Shown here: positions 31,144-45,797 of the stretch, piece after piece
Layout: each line of letters begins with the position of its first letter
Position numbering within the stretch: the first letter of the stretch is position 1
Origin: Whitmania pigra
Lineage: Eukaryota; Annelida; Clitellata; Hirudinida; Haemopidae
NCBI GenBank assembly: GCA_021613335.1
Contig: JAJTWR010000299.1
Span: 1,661,001 to 1,725,000, forward strand
Reading direction: 5' to 3'
Length of the DNA stretch: 64,000 nt
The notes under the pieces: generated by a model
Databases searched by the model: none
What the model saw: only the letters and a program-made list of their open reading frames with translations
Told to the model about the DNA's origin: nothing
Position numbers and translations under genes: made by a program

Positions 31144-34100
31144 TCACTTGCATTTTTGTAGAATTCCATTCTTCTCCTCTTGGTTAAGATGCTTCAAAAC
31201 CTCTGTTTTATCCCTTAAATTGAAATATTCACAAATTATTACAAACTTGAAAATGTCTGTAGATTATTGGATTAGTTTTGGATAAGCATAATGAACAACT
31301 GACCTATAGTAAAACATGGTTCCATCAGAATAAATGTCCAGGGATTCCAATGCAGTCTCAGGAAGGTTCACTTCGTCGTTTTGATAAGGCAACCAGACTA
31401 GGCCAGTGTGAATATCTAACAGTGGTGTTTCATTTGGGAACATGCCACTAACCTGTTAGAAGATTGTGTGTGCTGTCAGTGCAAACAACGCAAAACAGTA
31501 CAGACTAAACATTCAAGTTACTTTTGATATTTGGATGTTCTCGGCATCGATATTGCTGATTTCAGAAATCTGAAAGATTCAGTTCTTTTTCAGGCATTAC
31601 AAATTTAATGGTTCCAACTCATTGACATTATTGAGACATGTGTAATGTGCAAAGATTTAGGCATTTACAGCGAGATTTCCACCTTGTTTATGAAGTCAAT
31701 GATTGATCTTTTAGTTATAATCTCTTGCACCGGATCAAGTTGATACTTTGAAGGCCACCACCTCCTGACAAATATGTATCTTCTGTCCTTTCCTTGAGGG
31801 TCGGGTTCTACAAGTCAATTAAAATTGAGTGATTAATCAACAAAAGGACCTGAATTTGCATTTTACCTGTCAAAAACTGTACGAATATCTCAGAGTTGTA
31901 TGTGACAAAGAGTTCGATGTCATCGAATTTCTGGCAGTCATCAAGGACAGCGGTAGGGTTTTTCCAAATTTTCTTACGTATCCGGATGCTGCCAAAGGAT
32001 GAGTCATTAATAAATATTAACAAAGATGAATGAGCTTCATCAACCACTTACTGGTTTGGAGATATGTGAATTTTATCTCGTTTTTTAAGCAAATTTGTAA
32101 CGAGAACTTTCACTTCAGCCACGGTGATCCCCTTAGTGAGGATAAACTCGAACAGAAAGTTGATGACCTGCAGAAGTGACTTTTGATGAACTAAACTTGA
32201 ATTCTATACTTTTTATAATTCTATACCAATTGTGAAGCATCAAAATGGATGTAATATCATTAGATAACAAGCCACTGAACATTCAAAACAATTGGGCTAA
32301 CTTCTGCTTTGCAAATGTCCAACTGATATACTTTTAATAAAAATTCATTTTTCTTCAAATCTCTCCCAGCTTTGATTCTGATCTAAAGGTTTAAAACAAA
32401 ATGTAGAGTTGTGAACAATTCTATTGAATCAATGGTTATGAAAAATTCTTTCAAAAATGAAAAATATCAAACTTGAGAATTGTTTTCAAATAAAGTGAAA
32501 TTTTCAATTGATCTCATCAGCCTCTCATCTGGACACATGCCTACTAGGACTTTGTGCAACTGTGACATATAAAGTTTGATATATAGAATAAATAATTAAA
32601 AAAATAAATGTTATAATAACCACATATAATTCAAAAATAAAAACAAGAACCACAAAACTAAGTCAATTATAGAATATAATGAAGGAAGAGATGATGATTT
32701 GTAAAAGAGAACTGACTTCAAAATCTTGGATTCCCACGTGAGGTCTAATGAGTTCCTTGAAGGTCCTCACTCGAATCCTTTTGTCGAACGTAACCAAACA
32801 CTCTCCTGAAAACAGAAAGAATAAATTGTGAACCACTTTTACATGCTCAGAATTGTTTTTCTTTCTCTGGTTTGTCCAACTTTAACAACAATATCCTTTG
32901 CATCTCTCAAAAAAAGAGAACTCGTTTGCCTTGTTTTTCAAAGAACATTTAAAAATCTGGTTCTAGAAAAGGATTGTTTCACTTTCTTACAGAAACTAGA
33001 CAATACATTTTTTCAGATTTCTCGTAATTGTAGCGTAAATATTAGAGAACCGAATTCTTCAAAAGAATCAAACAGTCTCACTGATTCCAGAGCAGTGTTG
33101 TGACGTCAAAAACTCGACTTTGAAGCATTCTTTCCTATCGTGTACGTTTGTGGATCTTAGTTCATCTGACCTCATTTCAGTGGAGTTTAATGACTGGCAA
33201 ATAAAGTCATTGTCCAATGTGTCTCCATCCACTGATGGATACTGTCATGATCAAAATAATTGCAAATTGTTACCTGGATTTTAAACGAATCATTATACAA
33301 TTTACAGACTTTTTCCTCGTCGAGTTTGTTAATTTCTGCCAAGTTTTGTGGTTCTTTTCCATTGCATTCCAGCTGTTTTGATAGATTACCTGGAAAAGCT
33401 AAAACATTGTTGATGAATTAAAATTAGAATCGAAATTGTTTCTGAATGCAACATTCATGTCCCCAAGAAATGTTAAAATTAGTAATAGATATTATAACAA
33501 TGCATCTACATATTCATGTGCCCCAAGTTCATTCAGGTCTTGCTAAGTGATTCAAGCTAATTGCCAAAAGGTACTAAATGACCTCCATTCCAATTGAGGC
33601 ATTTTTCAAAAGAAACTTTAACAGTGATTTGGTTGTGGTGCCTCTTTAGAAAATTGTAGAAACTCGAGGTCGTCATTACTTTCTTTGTGTCATCTTCAGT
33701 TCGAGAACAATGAACGTATAACTGAAAAGTAAATGAAATTTTGTAGAAATTGTAATTATCATTGTTACAGCCTAACTTGCTTACGTTACAATAACATGAA
33801 TTATTAATCACAAATACAAAAAGAAATAAATGTTTTTTGGTGTTGCTAGCCCAGCAGTTGAGGCTTTTGCTTTGGTGTAACTCTATGGGAGTTCAAATCC
33901 TAGGCTATCTCAAAAGCTTCTCTAGCTAATATGCAAAGAAACAAATGAGATAATGATGATGAGGAGGGCTAGATAGATGAAATGGTGAGGAAGTTATGAT
34001 AATGATAACGAGTCCATGTTTCAATCTTGTTCAAGAATCCCTTTGTTCAATTCCGTCTTGTCAAAGTAAATATTCAAGAAATGTTGTAAATTACATAATA

Positions 34101-37100
34101 ATTACAACAACAAAAAAGGAATATTTCTGCTTGATTTCCTCCAATTACATGACAATTGTTGATATTATCAGTAATAAAAACATTGAGTCACTAATAAAAT
34201 AAAGTACATGCTTCCATACATTACTAATCTTGCTGAAGCCTTCATTCTTGATTTGTTTGTGAAAGTTTTGGAGTCGTACGAATTCGTTCTTGACGTGTAA
34301 AAGCATCTGCCACTTTGACAAAAATTGATTCTCTGTTTCACTGAGCAGAGGGAAGCGAGGAGTTGCTTGACAAACATCTGCATGGAACTCACTTTCATCT
34401 GCTAAGGTGAATTATTTATTGCTTTTCTTTAGGCTTAATAGAAAAAAAATATTCAAGAAATTATTACATTGTAAACAATGTTTAATGATGTACATTAAGG
34501 CAATATTTAATTTCAAGACAAAAAAATAGTAGACAATATAAAATCACTATAGTTTGAACAACCTGTATCAAAACTTTCTGATTCTTCAAATGGTGAATTG
34601 TAGTTCTCTTCAATCAATTCCAGAGGAAGTACTGGCACATGATTTACAGAATTTCCTGTTTCATCCAACAATAGCGGATCTAGGTATTTCAACAACTGAA
34701 ATTTGGCCATAATAAGTCTGCACGTTTCACGAACGGTCGCTCGTGGGTTTACTCGAATCGAAAGGTGAGGCAAGATTTCTTCTCTTTCAAGATCCACAGG
34801 ATGAACTCTTAAAACCCACTCTGCACAGAAAATAAACTCTTGCATTTTATGCATTAAATAAATATACTGTATAAAAATAAATATACTATATAAATGGAAA
34901 TATATTAAATAAATATAAATAGATACTAAAAGCTAACTAATCGCCTCACCTCCAACTTGGTAGGATTGAAATTCCTCGTCTGGAGATTTTGTCTCCAAGA
35001 GCAAATCAAAAGAATACCAACTCTTGGAACCTCCGAGAAGTTCATAAAGAGAAACAACATTCTCATCGAAAGAATGGAAGGATTGCTCGATGTAATCCTG
35101 TTCCGAGTCGTACTGAACCAGTCGGACACGATCCCTGCTGATGACGCCTTCCAGTTCGAACAACTGCACGCAACAATTAGGTTGTCTTAAAATTAAATTA
35201 GTGTTGAGAATTACATTATACTTTTATAGAATTTATTTTGTATGATTTTAATGGAAGTCCTTGAAATATGCTGTTTTATTTTAAGTTAATGTAATACAAC
35301 TGCACTGAATTTACGACTAAATAAAAATATAAATTATAAAACTATTTATTATTATAATAATAGTATAAACATTTTTTATATATTATATAAAATAATTGAA
35401 TTTTAAAATGTATAATAGAAATAAAACTTATAAAATCATATAAACTTTATTATTATTTCCTCACCTCCCAACTCAAGTCAGTGGCTTCTTTGAGTGTTCT
35501 GTTGATGTTGATAACAAGCAACGATTCCAGCAGTTTGTTGTTTATTGGATGGAACATGAAGATCTTAATCTGCTCGTTTAAATACAACTTTTAAGAATTA
35601 ATAACCATATATATGCAACATAACCATGCTATTAAAAGATAAAAGCAGTTAAAGAATCAATGCAGCATTTCAAATATTTCCATTTTCATTGTAAATACTC
35701 CTTATTGACCTAAGCAGGGTCAACAATTTCTTTATAACTGCAACATGTTGAAGAAAAACATGACTTATATTATTTAATGGTTTATTACTTTAATTGATAT
35801 TATGAAAATATATATAATTTATGTTTTTATATTTATATTTCATATTTCCAAACTGTAAACGCCCACCTTGCAACATGATTTTTCCATTTCTTGTTTCTTC
35901 CTCACTTGCTCCTCCTCCTCTTCAATATTCATGAGCACTTCTTTTAAGTAACATGGAAATTCTTCAATCTTCATGAATCCTTAAAAAGTCTTCTTTTACT
36001 TAAATATTTTTGAAAAATGATGAAAAACATCAAATAATTAACATTATCAATAACCATTAAATTATCTAAAATATTTGTTACTATTTAACATACTGAAAAT
36101 TATTAGCACAATTAATACTGTTGCTGAAAATATTTACCAGCATTTTGTGTCTTATCAATTTTTCTGTACATGATCATGTAGGCATTGGTTGAGCTGAATC
36201 AAAAAAAAAGCCAATTAGAATAAGTTATGATAAAATAAAATCACTTGGAAGCATTTAAAAGATGTATTTGATTAGACAAGTTTTATAAAATAATATTAGA
36301 TTGATTCTATTAAAGTGAATGTGTTTTTAAAAATATTTATAATTAAGGATACCAATGTGACAATATCCTCTAAAAATAGTGAATAATGAATGATGCTAAT
36401 TATAAAAACAAACTCTAATGAATAATCAGCCTTGCACTTTATTTATCCTTTTATTTAAAACTTTAAAATCGGCAACCCAACTGACCTTGCAAACATAGGG
36501 AGATAATAAGTGGGTGGTGATGATGATCCTCCAAAGGTTTTATGAATCTCATCGTGGCTTATCTATCAAATGGCGCCATCATCATCATCATCATTTTATA
36601 TTGAATTTCATCTCTTATAGATCTCAAATTTACTATTTTTTAATTTATAGATAAAAAATAAAAAAAAACTAAATAATAATTTATTACAAATAATTGCTGC
36701 AAACACCTTGGTGACTGATTGATCATCAAAGTTATACCATTGTCCTGTATCAAAAGATCTGAGAGGCATAATTTGGATTAAAAGAAGGACATAAGTCTTG
36801 GATGTCATCAATTGGATGAATACACCCTGCTCACTTGATGTAGGCATAATAATGACCACCATTTGCGTTTCCTGAGTGAATCATTATTGAGAATAATTCG
36901 TAATTCCTCTGCTCCTGAAAGCAACAGAATTTATTTTAAGTAAAAGTTTGGGTATAGTCATAAATTAAGTTAAAATATTTTAAGTATACAATATACTAAT
37001 AAATTTAGTAAAAAAAACAGAGGATCTATCAATTATACTTATAATTTAGTGAATATGAATTCCTACCACTGAACAGTCTCCACCAGACCGTGTATTTTCA

Positions 37101-40100
37101 TTCGATGCATTGGGATCTAACATTAAAACAGGTAAAAAGCAGTCAAGCAATAAATGAAAAACAACATTCAAATTGCAATTTATTCTGAAATTAAATGCTA
37201 AAAAAATTAAATTCACAGAATCCAACACACGATTTAATGGAGAAACAACATGTAATGTATTTACAGGTAAAATGGTTACATGTGCCATTAATGATCCACA
37301 AAAATCCAACAAGTAAAAATACTTGTAACTTGAGGAATCACTAACATCAACATAAAATATCGTTAATATTAACAATGTGCTAATGTCATTAATGAGGGAA
37401 TAAGTTATTAAAATTGCAATAATTAGCCTCAATGACCTTCATTTTTCTGTTCCCGAGCACCAGCATCCGGCCCTCTCCCAGTGTCTGAAATGTAACGGTC
37501 GACATTCAACACTTCGGGAAACGTCACTCTGAAAAGTGAACAATATTCATGTTTCGGAATAATTTTAAAAAATGCATGGTTATGTTTGCAAATAAATATT
37601 CAATGTTGAATATAATAATAATTACACATCATTTGGTAATATTCTTCAAACCTATTATTGAGCTTTATCCTCCTCATCGTGGTGTAATCAAAACCAAATC
37701 TCATGAAGTGAAAGGTCAAAATGTAAGGGAAGGTCATGAACTTCAAGCACTGAAACAACAATTATTTCAACAATCAACCTTTTAAAGGCCGACAACCAGA
37801 AATAACGTGATACATGATAACAGTGACAATTTCAAGTGTTTATTTCTGTTAACCAATTTCGAGTAAATTGGAAATCAATGACAACCAACTTTCTTGGCAT
37901 CGACTTTTTTCTGGCAGTGTTCACAAAACCATTGGTTGTTGCCATCCAGCAACTCCGGGGCACAAAAACCATCCAGTGATTCTTCCTGGACAAAAAAAAA
38001 CAATAAAATAATTTTTAAAGCTAATTTTAATTAATTTTAGAAAATTTGTGCTCACCATACTAGCATATGCTTTATCACTTCCAAAAGGTTTCACAACAAG
38101 GGGGATGTCTTGATAGGCTACATATTTTGTGCTCTGCCAGCCACACTTCAGCAAATAACAAATTAAGAAGAATAATCATTAAAATATGAATAAACCCACA
38201 AAAATAGACTAATTAAGTTCATTAATTACGAAGGAATCGATATTAAGTTTGCAGTCATAAAGGATAAATACAAAAGGCAAACGTTAAACAAGGTGACGCA
38301 AATTGAGCAAGTTCTGCAGAAACATGACGAGCAAAGGAAAATACTTGCAAACTTAAAATCTAAGAATCAGAGGAACAGTTACTTCGGAACACTGAATGAA
38401 GTCTTTCATCTTTCCTTGATAAAGTTCGTTAATGAGGTTCGACTGGTCGGTGTCCTTCCAAGTCTTCTCGAGAGCGTCGAACATCACCCGACACAACTCC
38501 TGCACGTCGTGCTGCTGCCAGGCTGAATTGAGATCAAGCATTCATCTCCATGGAAACAATGTGTGAGTTAATCAACGACATTAAACTTGATGAGCAGAGA
38601 AGCTTGCCATCATTAACAAACTAAAATAATAATCAAACTAAAATCATTACAAATCACAAGGAACCAAGAAACAGAAAACTAGAGAAGATAGTCTTTAAAA
38701 TATGAATTAACCAATTTACTGTGACTGTAATACTTTGCAAAACACCTTACATGTTACGTCCAAACTAATGCTTACCATCGCTGGTATCCCAACCGAAACT
38801 CTGCGTAATGTTGGTGGTTGGTATTGATTTCTTCTTGCTTGTCTGAAAAAAAAAACAATTTCATGAAGTAAAACATACAAGAATGAAACACCGCAGAAGG
38901 TGTGAATGCAAGTTAATGGAACCTGCAACTGCAGAAACAATCTCTGCAACTGGTAAGGAATGCTCTTCCATCCTTCCACCTGAGAACCTGAAAACTGCCA
39001 CCTTCGAAAAACAAGTGAAAGATTGTGCGAACGAATAAAATTTAAACAAAACTATTTTACAATTTCAAATAAACCAACATTTGCTATTAAATAATTAAAT
39101 ATTAAGCAAATTGGAATATATCTATAGTCATTATAAAATAACATTGAAATAACCATATACAGAAGCACCATATACAATATGGATCCATATTTAAAGACCA
39201 TTGATTCATAAGTGTTCCTAACAAACACCATTAATTCCCGTTGATCACTAAAATACTTTTTATCGATTTATCGCCAACGACGAAACGAAACCTGTAAATG
39301 GCATTTCTGAACTCAGGGGTCATGAAGAGGGACTGAAGGAGACTGTTGAGGTAGCAAGTCATTGCCTGGTTCACCAGTCCAACCATTCCTGATTGGAATA
39401 TATTGAATAATATTGAAACAATTGAAATCACATTCAACTAAATTGTGGCTCGAAATATTCCTGCTATCCTTGTTTTTTTTAATTACTTTTTTTTTTCTAC
39501 TTAACATGTTAACTAATTGTTAATCATGATCATCATGATGAAACTAAATGTTCAGTTCACTCGAATAATGACATTCAAGGCCAAACTCAAAGCAGATTCA
39601 TAGAAATTATTAAATAAATGGAATAATTCAGTTAAGGTATTTATTTGTGAAATGGATAAAGTTATCCATTTTCAAAGTCACTTGAGTAAAAGCTGCTTCT
39701 AATAACATTTGAGGAAACAAAGATATTGTTAATAAATGACATTTTGAGTACCCCATTGGAGAATTTTGGTATTTTTATTCATCAAACGATGACAGTTTGA
39801 GCTAGTTATTTGTTTTAATTCTGGATAGCTGGTCACTCTAAAAAGAGAATTTCACCTAAGCGATTGTTCGAGGATTCTCGACATGTTGGCAACTCCAAAG
39901 GAGAAATAATTTCCGGTAGAGGGTTTCCCTGGCTCAGAAGCAATTGTTCCATATTTTCTGTTTTGTTTGCTAAAGCATTGGAATCTGTCTGCAAGGAAAT
40001 ATCATGTCTGACAACTAGAAGTAAAGAAATAAGATCTTAAAAATGCATCAGGAATCTTGTAAATAGCCCACTTAATATTTTAGCAAACATAGTGAATTCA

Positions 40101-40607
40101 AATTTAATATTATATTTTTAATAACACCTATGGTTCGTAACTGGTTGTGTTCAGTTCCATTCCAAAGGAAATTGTAAATTTGAAAAACTTACGTAATGCC
40201 ACTTGATAAGAAATTTGGCACAATCCTGTTTGTGATCGGGCAAGAGAGCCTCAAGCTTCTGATTTTCCATGTCATCCAAGCATATCTTTAAAAATTGCTC
40301 CTTATGTTACAAAAACAATAAATGAAAGCTTTTTTTCAAAAATGCTACTTACATTATCATCGTCACTCTCATTTGGCTCAGACAAGTTGACAACAAAATA
40401 CAAACTGAAGAAGTCTCTTGGTTTTGAATATCTGTCAGCAATCTTGTCAAGGAGATCTCGCACTGTGGATTGAGGAGACAGTTTCACAAAAATTGTTTTT
40501 GTTCTAACAGAACTTGCCACTTCGCAGGTAATTATATCATTGTCTTCCATGCTGGTAGTGGTAATGTTTTTTGATGTTAGCAACATTTCTAATTCAATGT
40601 CTGGCAT
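31144..40607 (-). CDS. USP47: USP47 deubiquitinase, complete, about 33 exons
   Basis: Starts ATG at 40607 and ends TGA at 31144-31146; about 1,230 residues against 1,375 in human. Exons begin 40353-40607, 40193-40285, 39856-39988, 39282-39388, 38923-38994, 38776-38842, 38383-38522, 38056-38145, 37890-37985, 37652-37749, 37437-37528, 37067-37116, 36835-36914, 36707-36758, 36486-36562, 36138-36193, 35867-35979, 35465-35569, 34950-35163 and 34563-34820; further small exons run to 31144-31213. Catalytic Cys is about residue 172 ([18 protein letters not shown]), His about 452 ([13 protein letters not shown]) and the third residue is the Asp of WYNFDDQ. The finger has [17 protein letters not shown]. 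Ubiquitin-like repeats follow ([28 protein letters not shown]). The family removes ubiquitin, including from DNA polymerase beta and beta-catenin in mammals. The middle acidic exons (33.1-34.4 kb) are the least certain. Confidence 0.95.
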
Positions 40608-42601
40608 TTAAAAATTGCAAAATAAAGCCTCACAAAGTTATTATTAATGTGCTTATGTGCAATGCAAATAGTTTAAGCTCGGCTTTTAATGACTAATTAT
40701 TTAGTTTACAAATAAGGCGAACAATACAATAGAAGACGCAATGAAGGCTGCAAGCATCTTTTAAGCGTGAGCTTATCGTGTTCTTGAGGTTTTAAAAATG
40801 CATTTATATTCTACGTACAAACGCTGTAATAACTTATGTTACGAATCAAATTATTAGACAATAAAAATACCTTGCACCAAAAACCAGTTTGGTAGGCTGG
40901 AAAAGCAATATCAATGAATCCCCGCCAGAAATATTAACAATTCGTCCGAAAAAATCTAATAATTGCTTACAAACAAACGTGAAGAGCGCAATTAGTCACT
41001 TTAAATACACTCCAAACGTCACAATTGTGTTTCAAGTATTTAAAAGCGATGTCATAAACGTTGTTCATCAAAATCTTACAAAACCAGCGAATCTTGGCTA
41101 ATTGTTGTTTTGTAATACAAGACTGAGTTTCTTTAATTTATTCTCAATACATTTAATCATGTAACTTAGAAATTGAAATACTAACAGGTTCGAACTCGAA
41201 CTCAAGCTAGGTTAATGAGGTCAAGCAATGAATTTATAAAGTCTATTCAAATATATGACCACAAAGATCTTAATCAAAAATGTGCTGCAAATTAAATACA
41301 AGCCAAATTCTCTCCTATAAGGCAAGAACGCAAGAATTCTCTAGTCAAATTCCGGATTTTGAGGTGGTCGGGAGGACCCCAGCAATCTTTTCTTGTTTGT
41401 CAGCTCGTGAAGGAGAGAAGGTAGAAGCTGATTTGTGAGCCACCATCAACCAGACTGCACCGGGGCATCCGCCTAAATCAATCTGGACAAAAAAAAACTC
41501 CTAAAGAAGTTTGTCCAGGAACCAACTGAATATCTCAGAGACAGAGGACAGAGATTCTGACGAAAAGACAATTGGTCAAGGTTTCGCTTCTACCGACAAA
41601 TCACTTCCAGCTTTTGAATAAGGATCTAATATCTGTGCGATGCACTAGATTCTTATGAACAATACGGCTGACTTCTTAAGGTTTGGCGGGTAAATTCAGT
41701 TAGAAACACTATTTTTTATATAAAATATAATAAAATTCATCATCATATGTAAAATATTTTAAGATTTAGGAATTTCGATTAAATTAAATGATTTCAAGAA
41801 CGCGTGACGTAAATACACCTGGACACCTACAATTTGGAAGTGTATCGCTTTCCTGGCGTTGGTGGCGAAGTCGGGGTTTCGCTTGTAGCTTTGACTGAAT
41901 TATTTGCGCAAGGTTATCAATTGTTTTGTGAAGATTTATGTGTATGTTCACTCTAATACTTGATATTTAGTACATTAGCCATAACTTTAGTGAAAAAAGT
42001 AGTGCTTATGTGACTCAATACATCGAACGTTTGAAGTAATAGCGAATTCCGCAAGGATATTTTAATACATCTTATTACAGTCAACAATTTCTTTTAAACT
42101 ATTGCTGTATGTAACAGAAAAATGCCAAATGGTTGAAAATAGTTTATATTTGTGATATGATAATATTTCAAGGATGTCTCTAATGAATCCCTTGAAAGCC
42201 TTACAATGCAACCGTAATAAATTAAAAAAAAACAATTTAGTTTGTAATTACTGATGGTCTCATTAATAATTTTGATATTACTGTTCAATATTTTGTAGAA
42301 CTGATAGTAAAGATGTGTTAATTAAAATTGTTTATATTGCCTGTAGGAAAATGAAATATCTGAATGTAATATCGTGATATAATATGAAACATCATGAATA
42401 TAATAGTTGAACAAGTGCTAAGAATCAGGAAGATAAAGATTTGTTATAAAGAAAAGCTTACAATCTTAAAGACATTCAATTCAGAAAGTTATATTTTTGT
42501 TTGAGTTTCTTTAAGTTTGGAGAGCTGATTAATTTGTGCTGAAATCTATAATATATGTTAGACTGTGCATTTGTTTTTACCACAGAACCACCATTCCCAT
42601 T
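40608..42601. other. Intergenic region between USP47 and arfaptin
   Basis: The two genes are divergent, so their promoters and 5' untranslated regions should lie here. A GC-richer patch at about 41350-41480 and the block around 41810-41900 could be first-exon or promoter sequence, but I see no TATA box placed convincingly. The acceptor just before 42602 (TTTACCACAG at about 42577-42586) suggests that arfaptin has a non-coding first exon further left. Confidence 0.4.
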
Positions 42602-44414
42602 ATGGAAACAGAGACGACATCAAATATTGACATTGCTAAGCCTGAAGTTGTCAATGCACCCATCAAAGTTCAGTTCGAGAGTATGTTTCGCTCGACATTC
42701 TTAATGTAGGACTGTCATTAGATAGCATTATTATTTGTCTCCAACAGCAAATAATCAATCAAGCAAAGTTTCTCAATCATCTAATTCAGAAGAGGAAAAT
42801 GTTGAGGGAGATAATCATCCTGCTTGTGAATTTCAAGATGTCGATATAAACGAACCATCAGGCAAATCCATAGATGTTGTTGTAAATCCAGGCTCTTTAG
42901 GTGTGACTGTTTGCCTTCATAAGAAAAATTTCCATCTAAAATATTTTGAAACATTTGTATTTTGAATTAACATTTCAAAAATTGTTCTTGCAGGTTTGAG
43001 TGTCGTGGAAAACATCACAACACTGGGGAGGAGATACTCACTCAAAGAATGGTCCAAATCCACTCTTGTCTATACCAAACAGCTATTGTCAGAAAACTTT
43101 GGGTTTGGAACCAAAACTGTTGATGTAGACCTTGAACGACAAATAGACATGCTGGAGGAAAGCAAAAAAACATGCAATTCCCTTCACAACCATGTAAAAT
43201 CTAATTTAAAACATCCACAAAGACTTGGAGTTAAAACTGCTCTATTTTCCAGTGCCAGAACATTTCAAAGAGTTTGGCCGCCTTAACATTGGCACAAAGG
43301 GAATTTGGTATGGTCTTGGGTGAGATGTCACTTAAGGGCACCTATGACTACAAGCAAGAGATGGCCTGCAATGGAGAAATGTTCAAAAGCCTGCATAAAT
43401 CCAACATTGCTTTGGAAGGTGAGCATGACATTTTTAAGTCATTGGGTTAAAGCCAGTGTGTTCTCACACATATACACTGTTTCTTCTACTTTTATATCAG
43501 TTCACTGTGTAACTAATGATTGAAAATTATTATGGTGCTAGGAGTGTATTAGCATCCACTGGACAACTAGATTATTTGGTCTGTTTCGTAGCTGTTCCTG
43601 GTTTTATTGCGATGCCAAGTCAATGTGCAGGAGTAGCTGGGACCAGCCAAAGCACCACTATTTCACAGAAATTAGTTTTATACCAATATCCTCCACTAGA
43701 GGATTTAGAAATCTAGATAATATATCCATCCACATCATCAAATTCCAGTAATGAATGGGATGTTAATATGCTTTCCTAGAATTTTCATACCTAATGATAA
43801 ATATTGCCTGCTACATAAATCTTATGAATATAATTGCTGAATTTTTTATTAAGCATTAAATTGTATTTCAAAAAGGTGTTATCAATATGTTCTGTGATAA
43901 TATGGCGACCTTGAGCAACAAAACAATTGAAGATTGCATCCTGTCCATTAGACAATATGATGTGATAAGGTCAGTACACTCATGTCTTTCAAAACATATT
44001 CAATTTTTAATGTGACTTTTGTACTTTTATAAGAATGGAGTATGACGCATATCGTGTTCAATATGAAGAAGGTAAAAAACATGCCAATGGAAATGAAGCT
44101 AAAATATTGGAAGCTGAGCAAAAATTTCGCATTCATCTCGACAAATTCAACAAAGCCCGAGCAGATCTTTGCACCAAAATGAAGCTTGTTGAAGAAAACA
44201 AGGTTAAAAATAGGAGAAATAATTCAATTTTGAATTAAATTTGTTTAAGTTGTTGGAAACATTTCAGAACAAAGTCCTCAAAAGAAACTTGATGATATTA
44301 CAAGAAGCACTAATGAAACGCACCAGAGAGGCTGGAGATAATTTGGGTGAAATATCATCCCACTACGAATTTAAACCAACTATGGCTCATTCTTGGCTGG
44401 AAAATAATGAATAA
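42602..44414 (+). CDS. ARFIP2: Arfaptin (BAR/AH-domain Golgi protein), 7 coding exons
   Basis: Exons 42602-42680, 42748-42900, 42994-43193, 43253-43418, 43876-43969, 44034-44202 and 44268-44414 join in phase to 335 residues, close to arfaptin-2 (341). The N-terminal third is acidic and Ser-rich (NSEEENVEGDN). Then comes a probable membrane-binding helix (SLKEWSKSTLVYTKQLLSE) and the AH/BAR coiled-coil: TVDVDLERQIDML, NKTIEDCILSIRQYD, RMEYDAYRVQYEEG, CTKMKLVEENK. Known arfaptins dimerise into a crescent and bind Arl1, Rac1 and PI4P at the trans-Golgi. The choice between arfaptin 1 and 2 is not possible in an invertebrate; the symbol is only indicative. Exon 3 is taken to end at 43193 because this joins in phase to the QNISKSLAALTLAQREFG block. 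Confidence 0.9.
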
Positions 44415-45797
44415 ATTTTCAAATCTCAAAAATTGTTCAAAGTTTTAGTTAATTCCTGGAATGTATATTTTGTGATGTGTTGTCTTACTCATCGTTTAGT
44501 GAGTTTTTAATATTAATTGTGGACTCCATAACAATTATTCATATTTCAAAAGTATCGTTGTTTCAATTATTATATAAACTACTTAAACCAATTTCACCCC
44601 AAATTTTTTTTTCAATTTCTTTATGCAATGGTAATCATGCAATACATGATCAGACTTTTGATTGAAATTTGGAAATTCTAAGATTAATTTTGATCAAACT
44701 GAAAAGTATTTAGATGACCTTTCACGTTTTACACAACATTCATTCCTGATCAACACTGTAATTCATCATTACCACTCAATGAATTTGCAAGCACAATTTG
44801 TTTTGAGTTCAAGATGATTATGAATGTAGTCGCAGCAGCAGAGAATTTGTTGAAATTTTGCTGAAGCTCTGCAATCTTTATCAACGTTGTTCTCTTTTTT
44901 TTATTCAATCAATTGTTCCAAGTTCCAATTGAGCTTAAATCAATACATCTTAAGCAAGTTAAAGGCCGTCAGACCTCCTAAAACTAACATTTCAAACTAA
45001 CTTTTTTTCTTTTATGTAATTGTTTATGGTAAAGCCATAAAATGTTCCTGTTTGCCCAACATGAGGTTTAGTGTGGCTGTGCAATTGAATTTTAATCTCA
45101 AAGCCACTTTCCTATGATCTGTCAGAGTTTTGAGGCAGTTTGCTTCAAATGGAAAAAGTAAAAACTTGGGTGTTCATTGATTTTGAAAATAAAGCACTGC
45201 ATCAAAAATACATCTTCAGACAAAATGAAATGATGCTATGTTGCTGCACCCACTTGTATAACAACATGTATTTCAAAATTCAAGTTAGCGGTCACGATTT
45301 TACAACCGAAAAAGCAATCCAGGCCCGTTATGTTACAGAGCCACAATCAATTGTGTATCAATTTACAAATATTCATTCATGAAATCTTCAGAAGTCAACA
45401 TGATGAGCAACAAAAATCCAAATGGCAAAATGCCGACAAGTGCAATGAAGCGCTTAAAATGACAAGATAGCCTTAAACAAGTGAAAATATTTTGCATCAA
45501 ACATTAAACATCAATACATTAAAGGCACCTTAAAGCATAAAAATAAATTTGCTCACCGTCGCCTCGGTTCATGTCGATGCAAACTCTGCTTTGCATCTCT
45601 CAAGATATAAAAGGAGAAGTACAAAATATCTTAAGTAGCAGATTGGTGTGATCAATTCTGACACCATAAAAGGACATGTTCAGTTTATATAGTCAATACT
45701 TCCACTACGTCAACATACACTCATGACGTCAAAATGTAGCAAATGCAAAAGACAAATAATTTAATTAGTTAAAAAATACAGGGACTTTGCACATTGT
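44415..45797. other. Intergenic region between arfaptin and CERS
   Basis: The two genes converge, so both 3' untranslated regions must lie here. No exon, RNA gene or known transposon is visible. The open frame 45140-45382 has no recognisable family motif and AT-biased codons. Confidence 0.45.

Noticed and set aside
43521..43700. GC-richer patch in the fourth arfaptin intron as an extra exon
   Set aside because: Including it would break the phase between exons 43253-43418 and 43876-43969, which join directly to give the expected BAR-domain sequence.
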